64,000 nt of DNA from an uncultured Hyphomicrobiales bacterium (lineage in GTDB: Bacteria; Pseudomonadota; Alphaproteobacteria; Rhizobiales; Rhizobiaceae): NCBI GenBank assembly GCA_943908365.1, contig CALTTH010000017.1, positions 1 through 64,000 on the forward strand, written 5' to 3'. The notes beneath the pieces were generated by a model. That model searched no databases, was not told the origin of the DNA, and was given only the letters and a program-made list of their open reading frames with translations. The position numbers were made by a program, and so were the translations under genes. Shown piece after piece: positions 1 through 7,900 of the stretch (position 1 is the first letter of the stretch; the number at the start of each line of letters is the position of its first letter).

Positions 1-436
1 GCGTATATCCCGCTGCGGCCAGTCCTTCGAGAAGCCGCCCATTGCCGGATTCACGACCCTGCTCGCCAAAGCCGGTGTCGAACAGCACGAGGTCGGAGCC
101 AGTATTGATCAAGGCCGGCGAGAAGCTGTTGACGAATTGATCCGTCGGCAAGAAGTTCTTCTGCAGCAGCTCGCTGACGGCTTCCGGGCTCTGGTTCGTT
201 CCAAAGGTTTCACCGGGCTTGCCGGAAGGACGCGCACCGTCCTTGACGACCATAACCTCGAAGTCTCCAAGCTTGAAACGATTGGTTTCGGGCGGCATTG
301 CGTGTTTGATCTCCATCGACGTCTGGGGCTGGGTTGTCTGAGCACTTGCTGTGCCGCTGAGCACAAAGGGGGCCACTGCGCCGGCGCCTGCCGTCCCGAG
401 CAGCACGCGCCGGCTGATGTTCATCCTGTCCGTCAT
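1..436 (-). CDS. Tat-exported MBL-fold metallohydrolase, 3' end outside window
   Basis: The minus-strand frame is open from an ATG at 436 to the window edge, giving the first 145 residues. The N-terminus has a twin-arginine signal (ISRRVLLG, then a hydrophobic stretch ending in an Ala-Gln junction near residue 32), so export in folded form is expected. The segment LINTGSDLVLFDTGFG is typical of the first strands of the metallo-beta-lactamase fold (quorum-quenching lactonase or glyoxalase-II-like hydrolases). The HxHxDH metal motif would lie beyond the edge and cannot be checked. A GGAG sits 6 bases before the start; a second in-frame ATG four codons on (424) would also keep the Tat motif. It is divergent from an efflux pump. 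The substrate is unknown. Confidence 0.8.
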   Translation of the reverse strand, partial: MTDRMNISRRVLLGTAGAGAVAPFVLSGTASAQTTQPQTSMEIKHAMPPETNRFKLGDFEVMVVKDGARPSGKPGETFGTNQSPEAVSELLQKNFLPTDQFVNSFSPALINTGSDLVLFDTGFGEQGRESGNGRLLEGLAAAGYT

Positions 437-540
437 GACTATCTCCACTTGTTGGGGTACCAAGGGACTTAACGAGCATCTGCAGCATTCGGTTCATAAG
501 CAATTCCTCACAGCGTCGTGAGGAGGACAACGGCTCTTTT

Positions 541-564
541 CTTGCCAAATGTTTAGTTGGCAAG
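541..564. promoter_or_regulatory. Perfect inverted repeat, probable operator between divergent genes
   Basis: CTTGCCAA (541-548) and TTGGCAAG (557-564) form a perfect 8-base inverted repeat with an 8-base spacer. It lies between the divergent MBL-hydrolase and efflux-pump genes. There is no T-run on either side and both neighbours read away from it, so an operator fits better than a terminator. No regulator gene is next to it, so the binding protein is unknown. Confidence 0.5.
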
Positions 565-628
565 TGATCGATGCAGGAGTAGTAAGTGGTCCGAACTTTG
601 TCGATGCGGGGTGGGCCGCAGTCAAGCC

Positions 629-2026
629 ATGAACAGAATCATTCCGCTTATCCTCGCCGTCGCCCTTTTCATGGAGCAGATGGACTCGACCGTGATTGCC
701 ACGGCTCTGCCGGCGATCGCCAAGGATCTCAATGTCGGCCCCATCACGCTGAAGCTCGCGCTGACAGCCTATATGGTGTCGCTAGCCATCTTCATTCCGA
801 TCAGCGGCTGGATGGCGGACAAGTTCGGTGCGAAGAAAATTTTCCGCTTTGCCATAGCGGTCTTCGTCATCGGCTCGATCTGCTGTGCGGTGTCCGGTTC
901 GGTTGTGGAATTCGTCGTCTCACGCTTCCTGCAGGGCATGGGCGGTGCAATGATGACGCCCGTCGGTCGCCTCGTTCTGTTGCGCACCACCAAGCGTACC
1001 GATCTCGTTTCCGCCATGGCGTTGCTGACCATTCCGGCGCTTGTCGGACCACTGACCGGTCCACCCATCGGCGGCTTCATCACCACCTATTTTTCCTGGC
1101 ACTGGATTTTCCTGATCAACGTCCCGATCGGCGTGATCGGCATCTGGCTCTCGACGATCTATCTTCCGGAGATCGAGACCACCAATCCACCGCCCATGGA
1201 CTTTCTCGGCTTCATTCTGTCCGGCCTTGCCGCATCCGGCGTGGTCTTCGGCTTTTCGGTGGTCAGCCTGCCGGCTCTACCGCCCTTTGTCGGCATTGCC
1301 GCGATTATCATCGGCTTCATCTGCGGCGCGCTTTACGTGCGCCATGCCAAAATCCACCCGGCGCCGATCCTGGATTTCAAGATTTTCCGGAATGCCACAT
1401 TCCGCACTGCCTCCATCAGCGGAACGGTCTTTCGCATCTCGACGGGTGCCATTCCCTTCCTGATGCCATTGATGTTGCAGATCGGCTTTGGGCTCAATCC
1501 ATTCCAGTCGGGCATGATTACGTTTGCCGGAGCCATCGGCGCCATCACCACCAAGTTCATGGCGCGCCGTGTCTTTGCCGCGACCGGCTTCAAAGCGACT
1601 TTGATCAGCGCTGGGGTGGTCGGCGCCTGCACGACGGTCGTGAATAGTTTCTTCACGCCGCAGACGCCCTATTCGCTGATCATGATCTGCCTGGTGGTCG
1701 CCGGCTTTGCCCGCTCGTTCTTCTTCACCGGTACGAATGCGCTGAGCTACTCCGATATCGATGACCATCAGGCGAGCCAAGCCACATCCATGGCCTCTGT
1801 GCTGCAGCAGATCAGCCTGGCGCTCGGCGTCGCCTTCGCCGCGACGATCCTGGAAGTCAGCAGCTACTTTTCCGGTGGCCATCTCCAGCTTGCCGATTTC
1901 CATCTGGCCTTCGTGGTGGTGGCGCTGGTCTCGCTGTTTGCCACCCTGCCGCTGATTGCGATGGATAGGAGCGCCGGCGCTGAGGTTTCCGGCCATAGAG
2001 GCAAGGCCACACAGCCGGCTGAATGA
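629..2026 (+). CDS. MFS drug efflux transporter, DHA2 (EmrB/QacA) family
   Basis: A 465-residue, almost wholly hydrophobic protein of the major facilitator superfamily. The first membrane segment carries DSTVIATALPAIA, the hallmark of the DHA2 drug:proton antiporters, and the loop WMADKFGAKKIFR is MFS motif A. The cytoplasmic-membrane location and multidrug or metabolite export role follow from the family; the substrate cannot be predicted. The frame opens upstream at 557, but those 24 residues are Cys/Arg-rich and unlike the family, so the ATG at 629 (MNRIIPLIL) is preferred even though its ribosome site is weak. The upstream palindrome suggests local repression. No membrane-fusion (EmrA-like) partner is adjacent. 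Confidence 0.85.
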   Translation: MNRIIPLILAVALFMEQMDSTVIATALPAIAKDLNVGPITLKLALTAYMVSLAIFIPISGWMADKFGAKKIFRFAIAVFVIGSICCAVSGSVVEFVVSRFLQGMGGAMMTPVGRLVLLRTTKRTDLVSAMALLTIPALVGPLTGPPIGGFITTYFSWHWIFLINVPIGVIGIWLSTIYLPEIETTNPPPMDFLGFILSGLAASGVVFGFSVVSLPALPPFVGIAAIIIGFICGALYVRHAKIHPAPILDFKIFRNATFRTASISGTVFRISTGAIPFLMPLMLQIGFGLNPFQSGMITFAGAIGAITTKFMARRVFAATGFKATLISAGVVGACTTVVNSFFTPQTPYSLIMICLVVAGFARSFFFTGTNALSYSDIDDHQASQATSMASVLQQISLALGVAFAATILEVSSYFSGGHLQLADFHLAFVVVALVSLFATLPLIAMDRSAGAEVSGHRGKATQPAE

Positions 2027-2041
2027 TCCTTTTCGGGGGTT

Positions 2042-2764
2042 CTATTCGTCGGGCACTTCAGCCGGGGCTGCCTTGCGGCCCTTGAAGTGCTTTGCGAGCA
2101 GGAACATTTCCACTGATTCAGAGCGCGACGAGGCGGGCTTGATGTGAAGGACCTGCTTGAAGTTCTGCTTCAGCATGTCGAGCAACTGTTTCTCCGTGCC
2201 GCCCTGGAAGGTCTTGGCAAGGAAATGCCCGCCTTCTGCCAGAACCTGAACCGCAAAGTCCGCCGCGACTTCGCACAGATGCATGGTGCGAATGTGGTCA
2301 GTTTTCTGGTGGCCGGTTGTGGGTGCCGCCATATCGGAGAGAACGAGATCGGGCGTACCACCAACAGCTTCCATCAGAAGATCAGGCGCATTTGGATCGA
2401 GGAAGTCGAGCTGCAGGATTTTGACACCGGGGATCGGATCGAGTTCGAGGAAGTCGATCGCTGCGACGCGGATATCGTCTTCGGTCGAATCCGTCACCTT
2501 GGCGGCAATCTGCGACCAGCTGCCCGGGGCAGCGCCCAGGTCGATGATGCGGCGCGCATCTTTGAGGATCTGATGCTTGTCGTTGATTTCCAGAAGCTTG
2601 AAGGCCGCACGGGCGCGGTAGCCTTCCAGCTTGGCACGCTGCACATAGGGGTCGTTGATATGCCGCTCCAGCCAACGGCGGGACGATGCCTTCAGCTTCG
2701 TCTTCTTCACCTTCTGGCCGATCTTGCGTCCGGTACGGTTGGTGCTTGTGGGCGCCTTGCTCAT
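2042..2764 (-). CDS. rlmE: 23S rRNA (uridine-2552-2'-O) methyltransferase RlmE
   Basis: A 240-residue FtsJ/RrmJ family protein that methylates the 2'-O of U2552 in the 23S rRNA A-loop during late 50S assembly. The SAM-binding motif IIDLGAAPGSWSQ is intact. The K-D-K-E set expected for the family is present: Asp in LVLSDMAAP, Lys in FLAKTFQGG and Glu in SRSESVEMF. A short basic N-terminal tail precedes the core. The start at 2764 follows a GGAAGGG. Only one base separates it from the stop of the upstream ppx gene, so the two are co-transcribed. Its stop lies 15 bases from the stop of the convergent MFS gene. Confidence 0.95.
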   Translation of the reverse strand: MSKAPTSTNRTGRKIGQKVKKTKLKASSRRWLERHINDPYVQRAKLEGYRARAAFKLLEINDKHQILKDARRIIDLGAAPGSWSQIAAKVTDSTEDDIRVAAIDFLELDPIPGVKILQLDFLDPNAPDLLMEAVGGTPDLVLSDMAAPTTGHQKTDHIRTMHLCEVAADFAVQVLAEGGHFLAKTFQGGTEKQLLDMLKQNFKQVLHIKPASSRSESVEMFLLAKHFKGRKAAPAEVPDE

Positions 2765-2765
2765 A

Positions 2766-4313
2766 TCAACCCTTCCGCTCTGTTTTGCCCTGCGTCTGGG
2801 CACGGCGTATCTTGTTGCGGCGCCATGCGCCATCATCTGCCATCATATCGGTCAACAGGCCTTCGCGCAGCCCGCGATCTGCCACGCGCATGCGGCGCGC
2901 GGGCCAACGCCTGCGGATCGCCTCCAGAATGGCGCAACCTGCAAGAACCAGGTCCGCACGATCCGGCCCGATGCAGGCATTGGCGGCGCGTCCGGCAAAA
3001 TCCCAGGCGAGCAACTTGGTCTGCATCGCCGTGACCTCGGCATCCGATAGCCATAGCCCATCGACCTTGCGGCGATCGTAGCGTGGCAGATCGAGGTGGA
3101 CACCGGCAAGCGTCGTCACCGTGCCCGAGGTGCCGATCAGATGAAAATCATCGAGTGTGGACTGGTCAGACAGCGGCGGGCAGTGGAACGCATCGAGCAG
3201 GCCTTCGACCTCCGTCACCATGGCCTCGAAAATCGCTGGCGTCACATCGCGACCGCCGTGGCGCTCCGAGAGCGTGACCACGCCGACAGGAAGCGAGGTC
3301 CAATGGGTGATGTGGTTGGCAAGCCGGTTTGAGCGGTTTTCATTTAGCCGAATGACCGCGATTTCCGATGAGCCGCCGCCGATATCGAAGAGGACGACGG
3401 AGCGCGCTTCACGTCCGACAAGCGATGAGCAACCGGAGACAGCAAGGCGCGCTTCCGTCTCACGGCTGATGATTTCAAGATGAAGGCCGGTCTCACGCGT
3501 CACACGGGCAAGAAATTCTTCGCCGTTGGCAGCCGCGCGGCAGGCCTCGGTCGCGATCAGCCGCATGCGGCGAATGGGCCGTCCCGCAAGCTTTGCCGCG
3601 CAGACCTTCAGCGCTTCGACGGCACGATCCATCGCATCATCGGATAGTCGTCCGGTCGACACCAGGCCCTCGCCAAGGCGCACGATCCGCGAGAAGGCAT
3701 CCACCACGCGGAATTGGCCCGGTCGCGTCGGCTGCGCGATCAGAAGGCGGCAATTGTTTGTACCAAGGTCGAGCGCCGCATACATATCGGAACTGGGCTC
3801 GAAAGCCTCCCGACCGGCGCCATTCCGCGAATGTGCAAAGCCTGCGGGTTCCACGACGACCGCTGCGCCATTGGCTCCCTGGCCATTTTGCTTCGCCGCA
3901 GGCCGCGGTACATGGCTTGGCACCAGTGGCCTGCCCTGCGGGTCGCGGTGCGGGCGCTTGCGATTGCGCGCTTTTCTTTTGCCGGAAGGCTGCTGCTCGG
4001 GGCGCGCCGATATATCCGGCTTCTGACCTTCTGCCGCAATGCCTGGAGGCGTTTTTGGAGCGCCCTGCCCGCCGGAACGCCTGCGGCGTTTGCGCTTGCG
4101 CGGCTCTGCTCCAGGCTCGATACCGCCTGGGGGTGGAGGCTCCTGACGGGAGTCGGCAACAAGCAGTTGCGGCAAAGCAGAAGCGGAACGGTTCTTGCCG
4201 CCTCGCTTGCCCTTGCCACGACGGGAACGCTTCGCTTTCCCTTTTTCTGCCACCGACGCCCCTGGTTCCGACGGCTTTACGCCGTTGCCGGGGTCAATCA
4301 CTGTTTTTTCCAT
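2766..4313 (-). CDS. ppx: Exopolyphosphatase / GppA family phosphatase with basic N-terminal extension
   Basis: A 515-residue Ppx/GppA family protein (ASKHA fold). The catalytic core starts near residue 177 with ALDLGTNNCRLLIA (phosphate-1 motif); VVLFDIGGGSSEIAVI and LIGTSGTVTTLAGV are the other nucleotide/phosphate motifs. It should hydrolyse polyphosphate and/or pppGpp. The first ~175 residues are not part of the family fold: they are rich in Lys, Arg, Gly, Pro and Ala with basic clusters such as KRKRRRRSGG, and look disordered. The core could start alone at an internal Met (~residue 177), but the frame is open and continuous from 4313. It is the first gene of a ppx-rlmE unit and lies downstream of tRNA-His. 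Confidence 0.88.
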   Translation of the reverse strand: MEKTVIDPGNGVKPSEPGASVAEKGKAKRSRRGKGKRGGKNRSASALPQLLVADSRQEPPPPGGIEPGAEPRKRKRRRRSGGQGAPKTPPGIAAEGQKPDISARPEQQPSGKRKARNRKRPHRDPQGRPLVPSHVPRPAAKQNGQGANGAAVVVEPAGFAHSRNGAGREAFEPSSDMYAALDLGTNNCRLLIAQPTRPGQFRVVDAFSRIVRLGEGLVSTGRLSDDAMDRAVEALKVCAAKLAGRPIRRMRLIATEACRAAANGEEFLARVTRETGLHLEIISRETEARLAVSGCSSLVGREARSVVLFDIGGGSSEIAVIRLNENRSNRLANHITHWTSLPVGVVTLSERHGGRDVTPAIFEAMVTEVEGLLDAFHCPPLSDQSTLDDFHLIGTSGTVTTLAGVHLDLPRYDRRKVDGLWLSDAEVTAMQTKLLAWDFAGRAANACIGPDRADLVLAGCAILEAIRRRWPARRMRVADRGLREGLLTDMMADDGAWRRNKIRRAQTQGKTERKG

Positions 4314-4481
4314 TCCGCCGCGCAAAGGCCCGAAGGCATGCCGCTGGCGTCCATAAGGTTACGTTGGCGTGACCTTACCAGTATGTGACATTCTAGCCAA
4401 CCGATTTTTGGCCGCACGAGAAATCGCAAACGCCATTTCAGATGGAGATAGGCAGTTTTAAGGGGGATCGAAAAGACAAAC

Positions 4482-4534
4482 TTCTCTTCTCCCCGCAAGT
4501 CGGTGTGACGAAATGACTGACGGGGAGAAGAGAA
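4482..4534 (-). terminator. Long-stem terminator directly after tRNA-His
   Basis: TTCTCTTCTCCCCG is perfectly inverted: on the plus strand the 14-base arms are 4482-4495 and 4521-4534, with a 25-base loop. On the transcribed (minus) strand the stem begins at the base after the CCA end of the tRNA and is followed by a U-rich TTTGTCTTTT. It should end tRNA-His transcription and form the 3' trailer for processing. Confidence 0.8.
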
Positions 4535-4611
4535 TGGTACGGTTGAGTGGGGTCGAACCACCGACCTCAGGTGCCACAAACCTGCGCTCTAACCAACTGA
4601 GCTACAACCGC
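4535..4611 (-). tRNA. tRNA-His (GTG), CCA encoded, no G-1
   Basis: A full cloverleaf reads on the minus strand: acceptor GCGGTTG pairs with CAACCGT (one G-T pair), D-stem GCTC/GAGC, anticodon stem CAGGT/ACCTG with loop TTGTGGC giving anticodon GTG, and T-stem GGTGG/CCACT with loop TTCGACC. ACCA is encoded at the 3' end. The base before position 1 is T, not the G-1 that marks most tRNA-His genes, and the discriminator is A73 rather than C73. Both traits are known for the divergent alphaproteobacterial tRNA-His/HisRS pair. Confidence 0.97.
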
Positions 4612-4639
4612 ACAAGAGACGCTTGCGCGTCACGGGGCT

Positions 4640-4668
4640 CACATACGGGGAGTTTTTCCCTTTTGCAA
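4640..4668 (-). promoter_or_regulatory. Probable sigma-70 promoter of tRNA-His
   Basis: On the minus strand TTGCAA (4668-4663) and TATGTG (4645-4640) are separated by 17 bases. The -10 lies about 28 bases upstream of the mature tRNA 5' end. The match is partial and the assignment rests on position. Confidence 0.4.
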
Positions 4669-4825
4669 GTCCTTCTCTAATTTTTGCGAAAAAACATATA
4701 GAAAGCAAGCGCGTTTTCCCATGTTCGTCCAGCGCCTGGATCGGCGGCGTTCTGGTCCACATGATATTAACTCTATTTCCCAATTCCCTCAGGCGATTAT
4801 GGACCCGGCGGCCCTGTGAAGTTAT

Positions 4826-4841
4826 TTAAGATTCTGTTAAC
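4826..4841 (+). promoter_or_regulatory. CtrA-type binding site with embedded GANTC upstream of pdhS1
   Basis: The sequence TTAAGATTCTGTTAAC fits the full CtrA consensus TTAA-N7-TTAAC exactly. The spacer holds GATTC, a GANTC site for the cell-cycle methyltransferase CcrM. It lies about 85 bases before the pdhS1 ATG. This shows sequence match only; occupancy is inferred. Confidence 0.6.
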
Positions 4842-4924
4842 GTCACGCCGATGCAGGCTGTGTGGTGCCTCATGAGGAGGCCGTGCGGCAGCGAAGGTCA
4901 CGTAGTGCCAAAGTAGGTTCCGAC

Positions 4925-7900
4925 ATGCCCGCCGTTCAATACCCGTTTATCGACATAGCCGTGCATGAGCGCGTTCGGGAGAAATTCGCCAAGGGTGAAG
5001 CGCTTGCGCTGTTCTCGATGGACCTCAAAAGCGCGCTGTGGGCAAATGGGCGGGGTGCGGCTCTCTTCGGCACGCCGATGATCTATGACTTCATCGAGCA
5101 TGGGCCGAAAGCGCAGGATGTGACCTTTCGTCAGGTGGCGGGTGCTGCGAGCCGGCTGCAGAGGATTGGCGACCGCCAGCAATTCATGATCCGCGTTCTG
5201 TCGGGCTTTCGCAGCGTTGCCGTCTCTGCTGCCCTCGAAGTGATCGAAGTCGAGCCGCAGCAGCCGGTCCTGCTCTTCTCCGCAATGCTGGATCAATCCG
5301 GCCTGTCGCTGGAAGAACGCGCTTGGAGGATGATCGAAGGATTCGATGATCCTGATATTCATATGGCGGTGATGGATGAAAGCGGCGCGATTATCGCTTC
5401 TTCTGGAAAATTCGCCGATCTTGAAATCGCACCGCAGACCGCCAGGACTTTGATATCGATGGCAGCGCGCCATGGCAGCAAGCTGGTGAAGCGCCCTGTG
5501 CCAACGGGCAAGGGCTATCTCCCTGCCGCGACCGCGCAACTGACGCAGGAGCCCTTTCTCAATCTCGTTTTCGTGGTCGAGACCGCGCTCGGCAGACTTG
5601 ACCCCTCCTCTGAGTTCATCGAGGAGCGGCCTGAACCAAAGGCTATTCCTGTCGAAGAACAGGCTGAGTTGGCACCCAAGCCATCGCAGCAACTGGCGTT
5701 CGAAAGCGTTCTCGACGCGGTCGCACAGATCGAAGAGACGGATGACGAGCAGCTAGAGGCGGACGAGCACGGCGTTACCGAGGCTATCTCGAACGAGGAC
5801 CGGTCTGTTTTCCTAGCCTATAAGCAGGATACGGACGAAGAGCTCGAAACAGTTGAGGCGGTTTCGCCTGCAGACGATTTTCTTTTGGCAGAAGAAGAAA
5901 AGACGGCAGAGGTTTCGACACTGGAGGAAGAGCCCAGCTATAGCGCCGCGGCCGATGAAACTGACGACGCACAAAGCATGAAAGACGGTACGTCCGAGGC
6001 ACAGGAAGCGCATTTCCCGGAGGCCGCCGAGCCCAAGGCTCTTGACACTTACACAGAAGAGCCAGCGCGCTCCTCGCCTTTCGTGTTCAATCCGAATGGC
6101 CGGGCAAGCCGGTTCGTTTGGAAGATCGATGCTGCGGGTTGCTTCAGCTCCATTTCGCATGAGTTTGCCGAAGCCGTGGGGCCGAAGGCCGCGGCTGTTG
6201 AAGGCATGAGCTTTTCCGACCTCGCCGCCCTCTTCAACCTCGATCCTGAAGGCAAGATCGCCGAACTCTTGAAGCGCCGCGACACATGGTCGGGCAAGAC
6301 GATCTACTGGCCTGTCGAGGGTACGTCCCTTGCAGTGCCAATCGATCTTGCCGCCCTTCCAACCTATACCCGGGCGCGTGAATTCGACGGCTTTCGCGGT
6401 TTCGGCATCGTGCGGATCGCCGACGCGGTGGAAGACCCGCATGCGGCTGGTCTTGTGCTGGCGGGAGAAAGCCATCCCGACGACACGCCGACGATTGCGC
6501 AGGACCAGCAGGATGACGCGGCGGCGGTAGAGTCCGATGTTTCCGCTGACGCCACCCCGGCCAATGTCGAAGAACCCGTTCCTTTTTCCTTCGTGGATGA
6601 AGATGACCCAGAGGCCGATCCGGCTGAGACGGACGTGCTCGAAACCGATTCCGTGCCGGAAGAACCGCAGCCGCAGCGCTTCCACCAGCCGCCGGAACAT
6701 GAGGTTCCGGTGTTGAAGATTGTAGAGAAGCCGGTTCAATCCTATTCCGACAAGGTCGTGCATATCGATGAACACCGCAATCGTCGCGACGGCCTGACGG
6801 CCAGCGAACAGGCGGCATTTCGCGAAATCGGCCGGACCCTGAAGCCCGTTGAAGATGAGGAAGCGACGCCGGCTGTTTCTGAACACGCGCCGTCGGACGA
6901 TGGAGCCGAAGAGATTTCTGTCGAGGCGGAAGCCGAAGACGCTGTTGCGGCTGCCGTTGAGACAGACGATGCCGAGGCTGAAACCGACGAGCCGGTTGTC
7001 GCCACCGAGACCTTAGGCGCCGATCAGCCAGCCGCGCCGAGCGATGACGATGCATTTCACGCCTATACGCGTGGTGACGAGCCTGTGGCCTTCACCCATC
7101 CGCCCATCGGCACCCGCGTGGAAGGCGGCCATGACGAGGATGAGGACGACGCCGCGGCTGCCGAGGAACCGGCCACGCAGGATGAAGACGTCGATCCCGC
7201 CATCGACGATGAGGCGGTTGCACTTGCATCTTCCACCCGTCTTTCAGCGGGATTGACGCCGGAGACCGTCGATCAGATGCCGGTGGCGCTTCTGATCCAC
7301 AGCGGCGATCGTCTGATCCATGCCAACCCCGAATTCATGCGCCTCACCGGCTACACGGATCTGGACGAGTTGACAGCGCTCGGAGGTCTGGATGCGCTGC
7401 TACAGCGGGAAGAATTGGACAATGTTTCCGAGCGCAGCGGCGGCATGGTCGCGGTGAGCGCCGAAAACGAACTCATTCCTGTGCGGGCAAAGCTCCAGTC
7501 GGTTCGTTGGGAGGAGGCGAGCGCCTTGATGCTGTCGCTTATCCCGACCGAAACGGTACGAGATGCTGCGCCTGTTCACGCGGCTGATATGCCGGGGGAA
7601 GAGCCGACAACTGACAAGGCAGAAGACTCCGACCGGATGAAGGGCGAGATCGAGGAGTTGCACTCCATTCTGGAGACGGCGACCGATGGCGTGGTTCTGT
7701 TGGACGAGGATGGCAGTATCCGTTCGCTCAACCGCTCGGCCAGCGCGCTCTTCAATTACGACGGTGCCGAAATCGCCAGCAAACCCTTCGTGACGCTGTT
7801 TGCGCACGAGAGCCAGCGCGCTGTGCTGGACTATCTTTCGGGCCTCGCCAATAATGGAGTGGCGAGCGTGCTGAACGACGGTCGCGAAGTGATCGGTCGT

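Noticed and set aside
210..500. Minus-strand frame beginning MNRMLQMLVKSL with a GAGGA upstream
   Set aside because: It runs into the MBL hydrolase in another frame and loses coding character; at most a short leader peptide.
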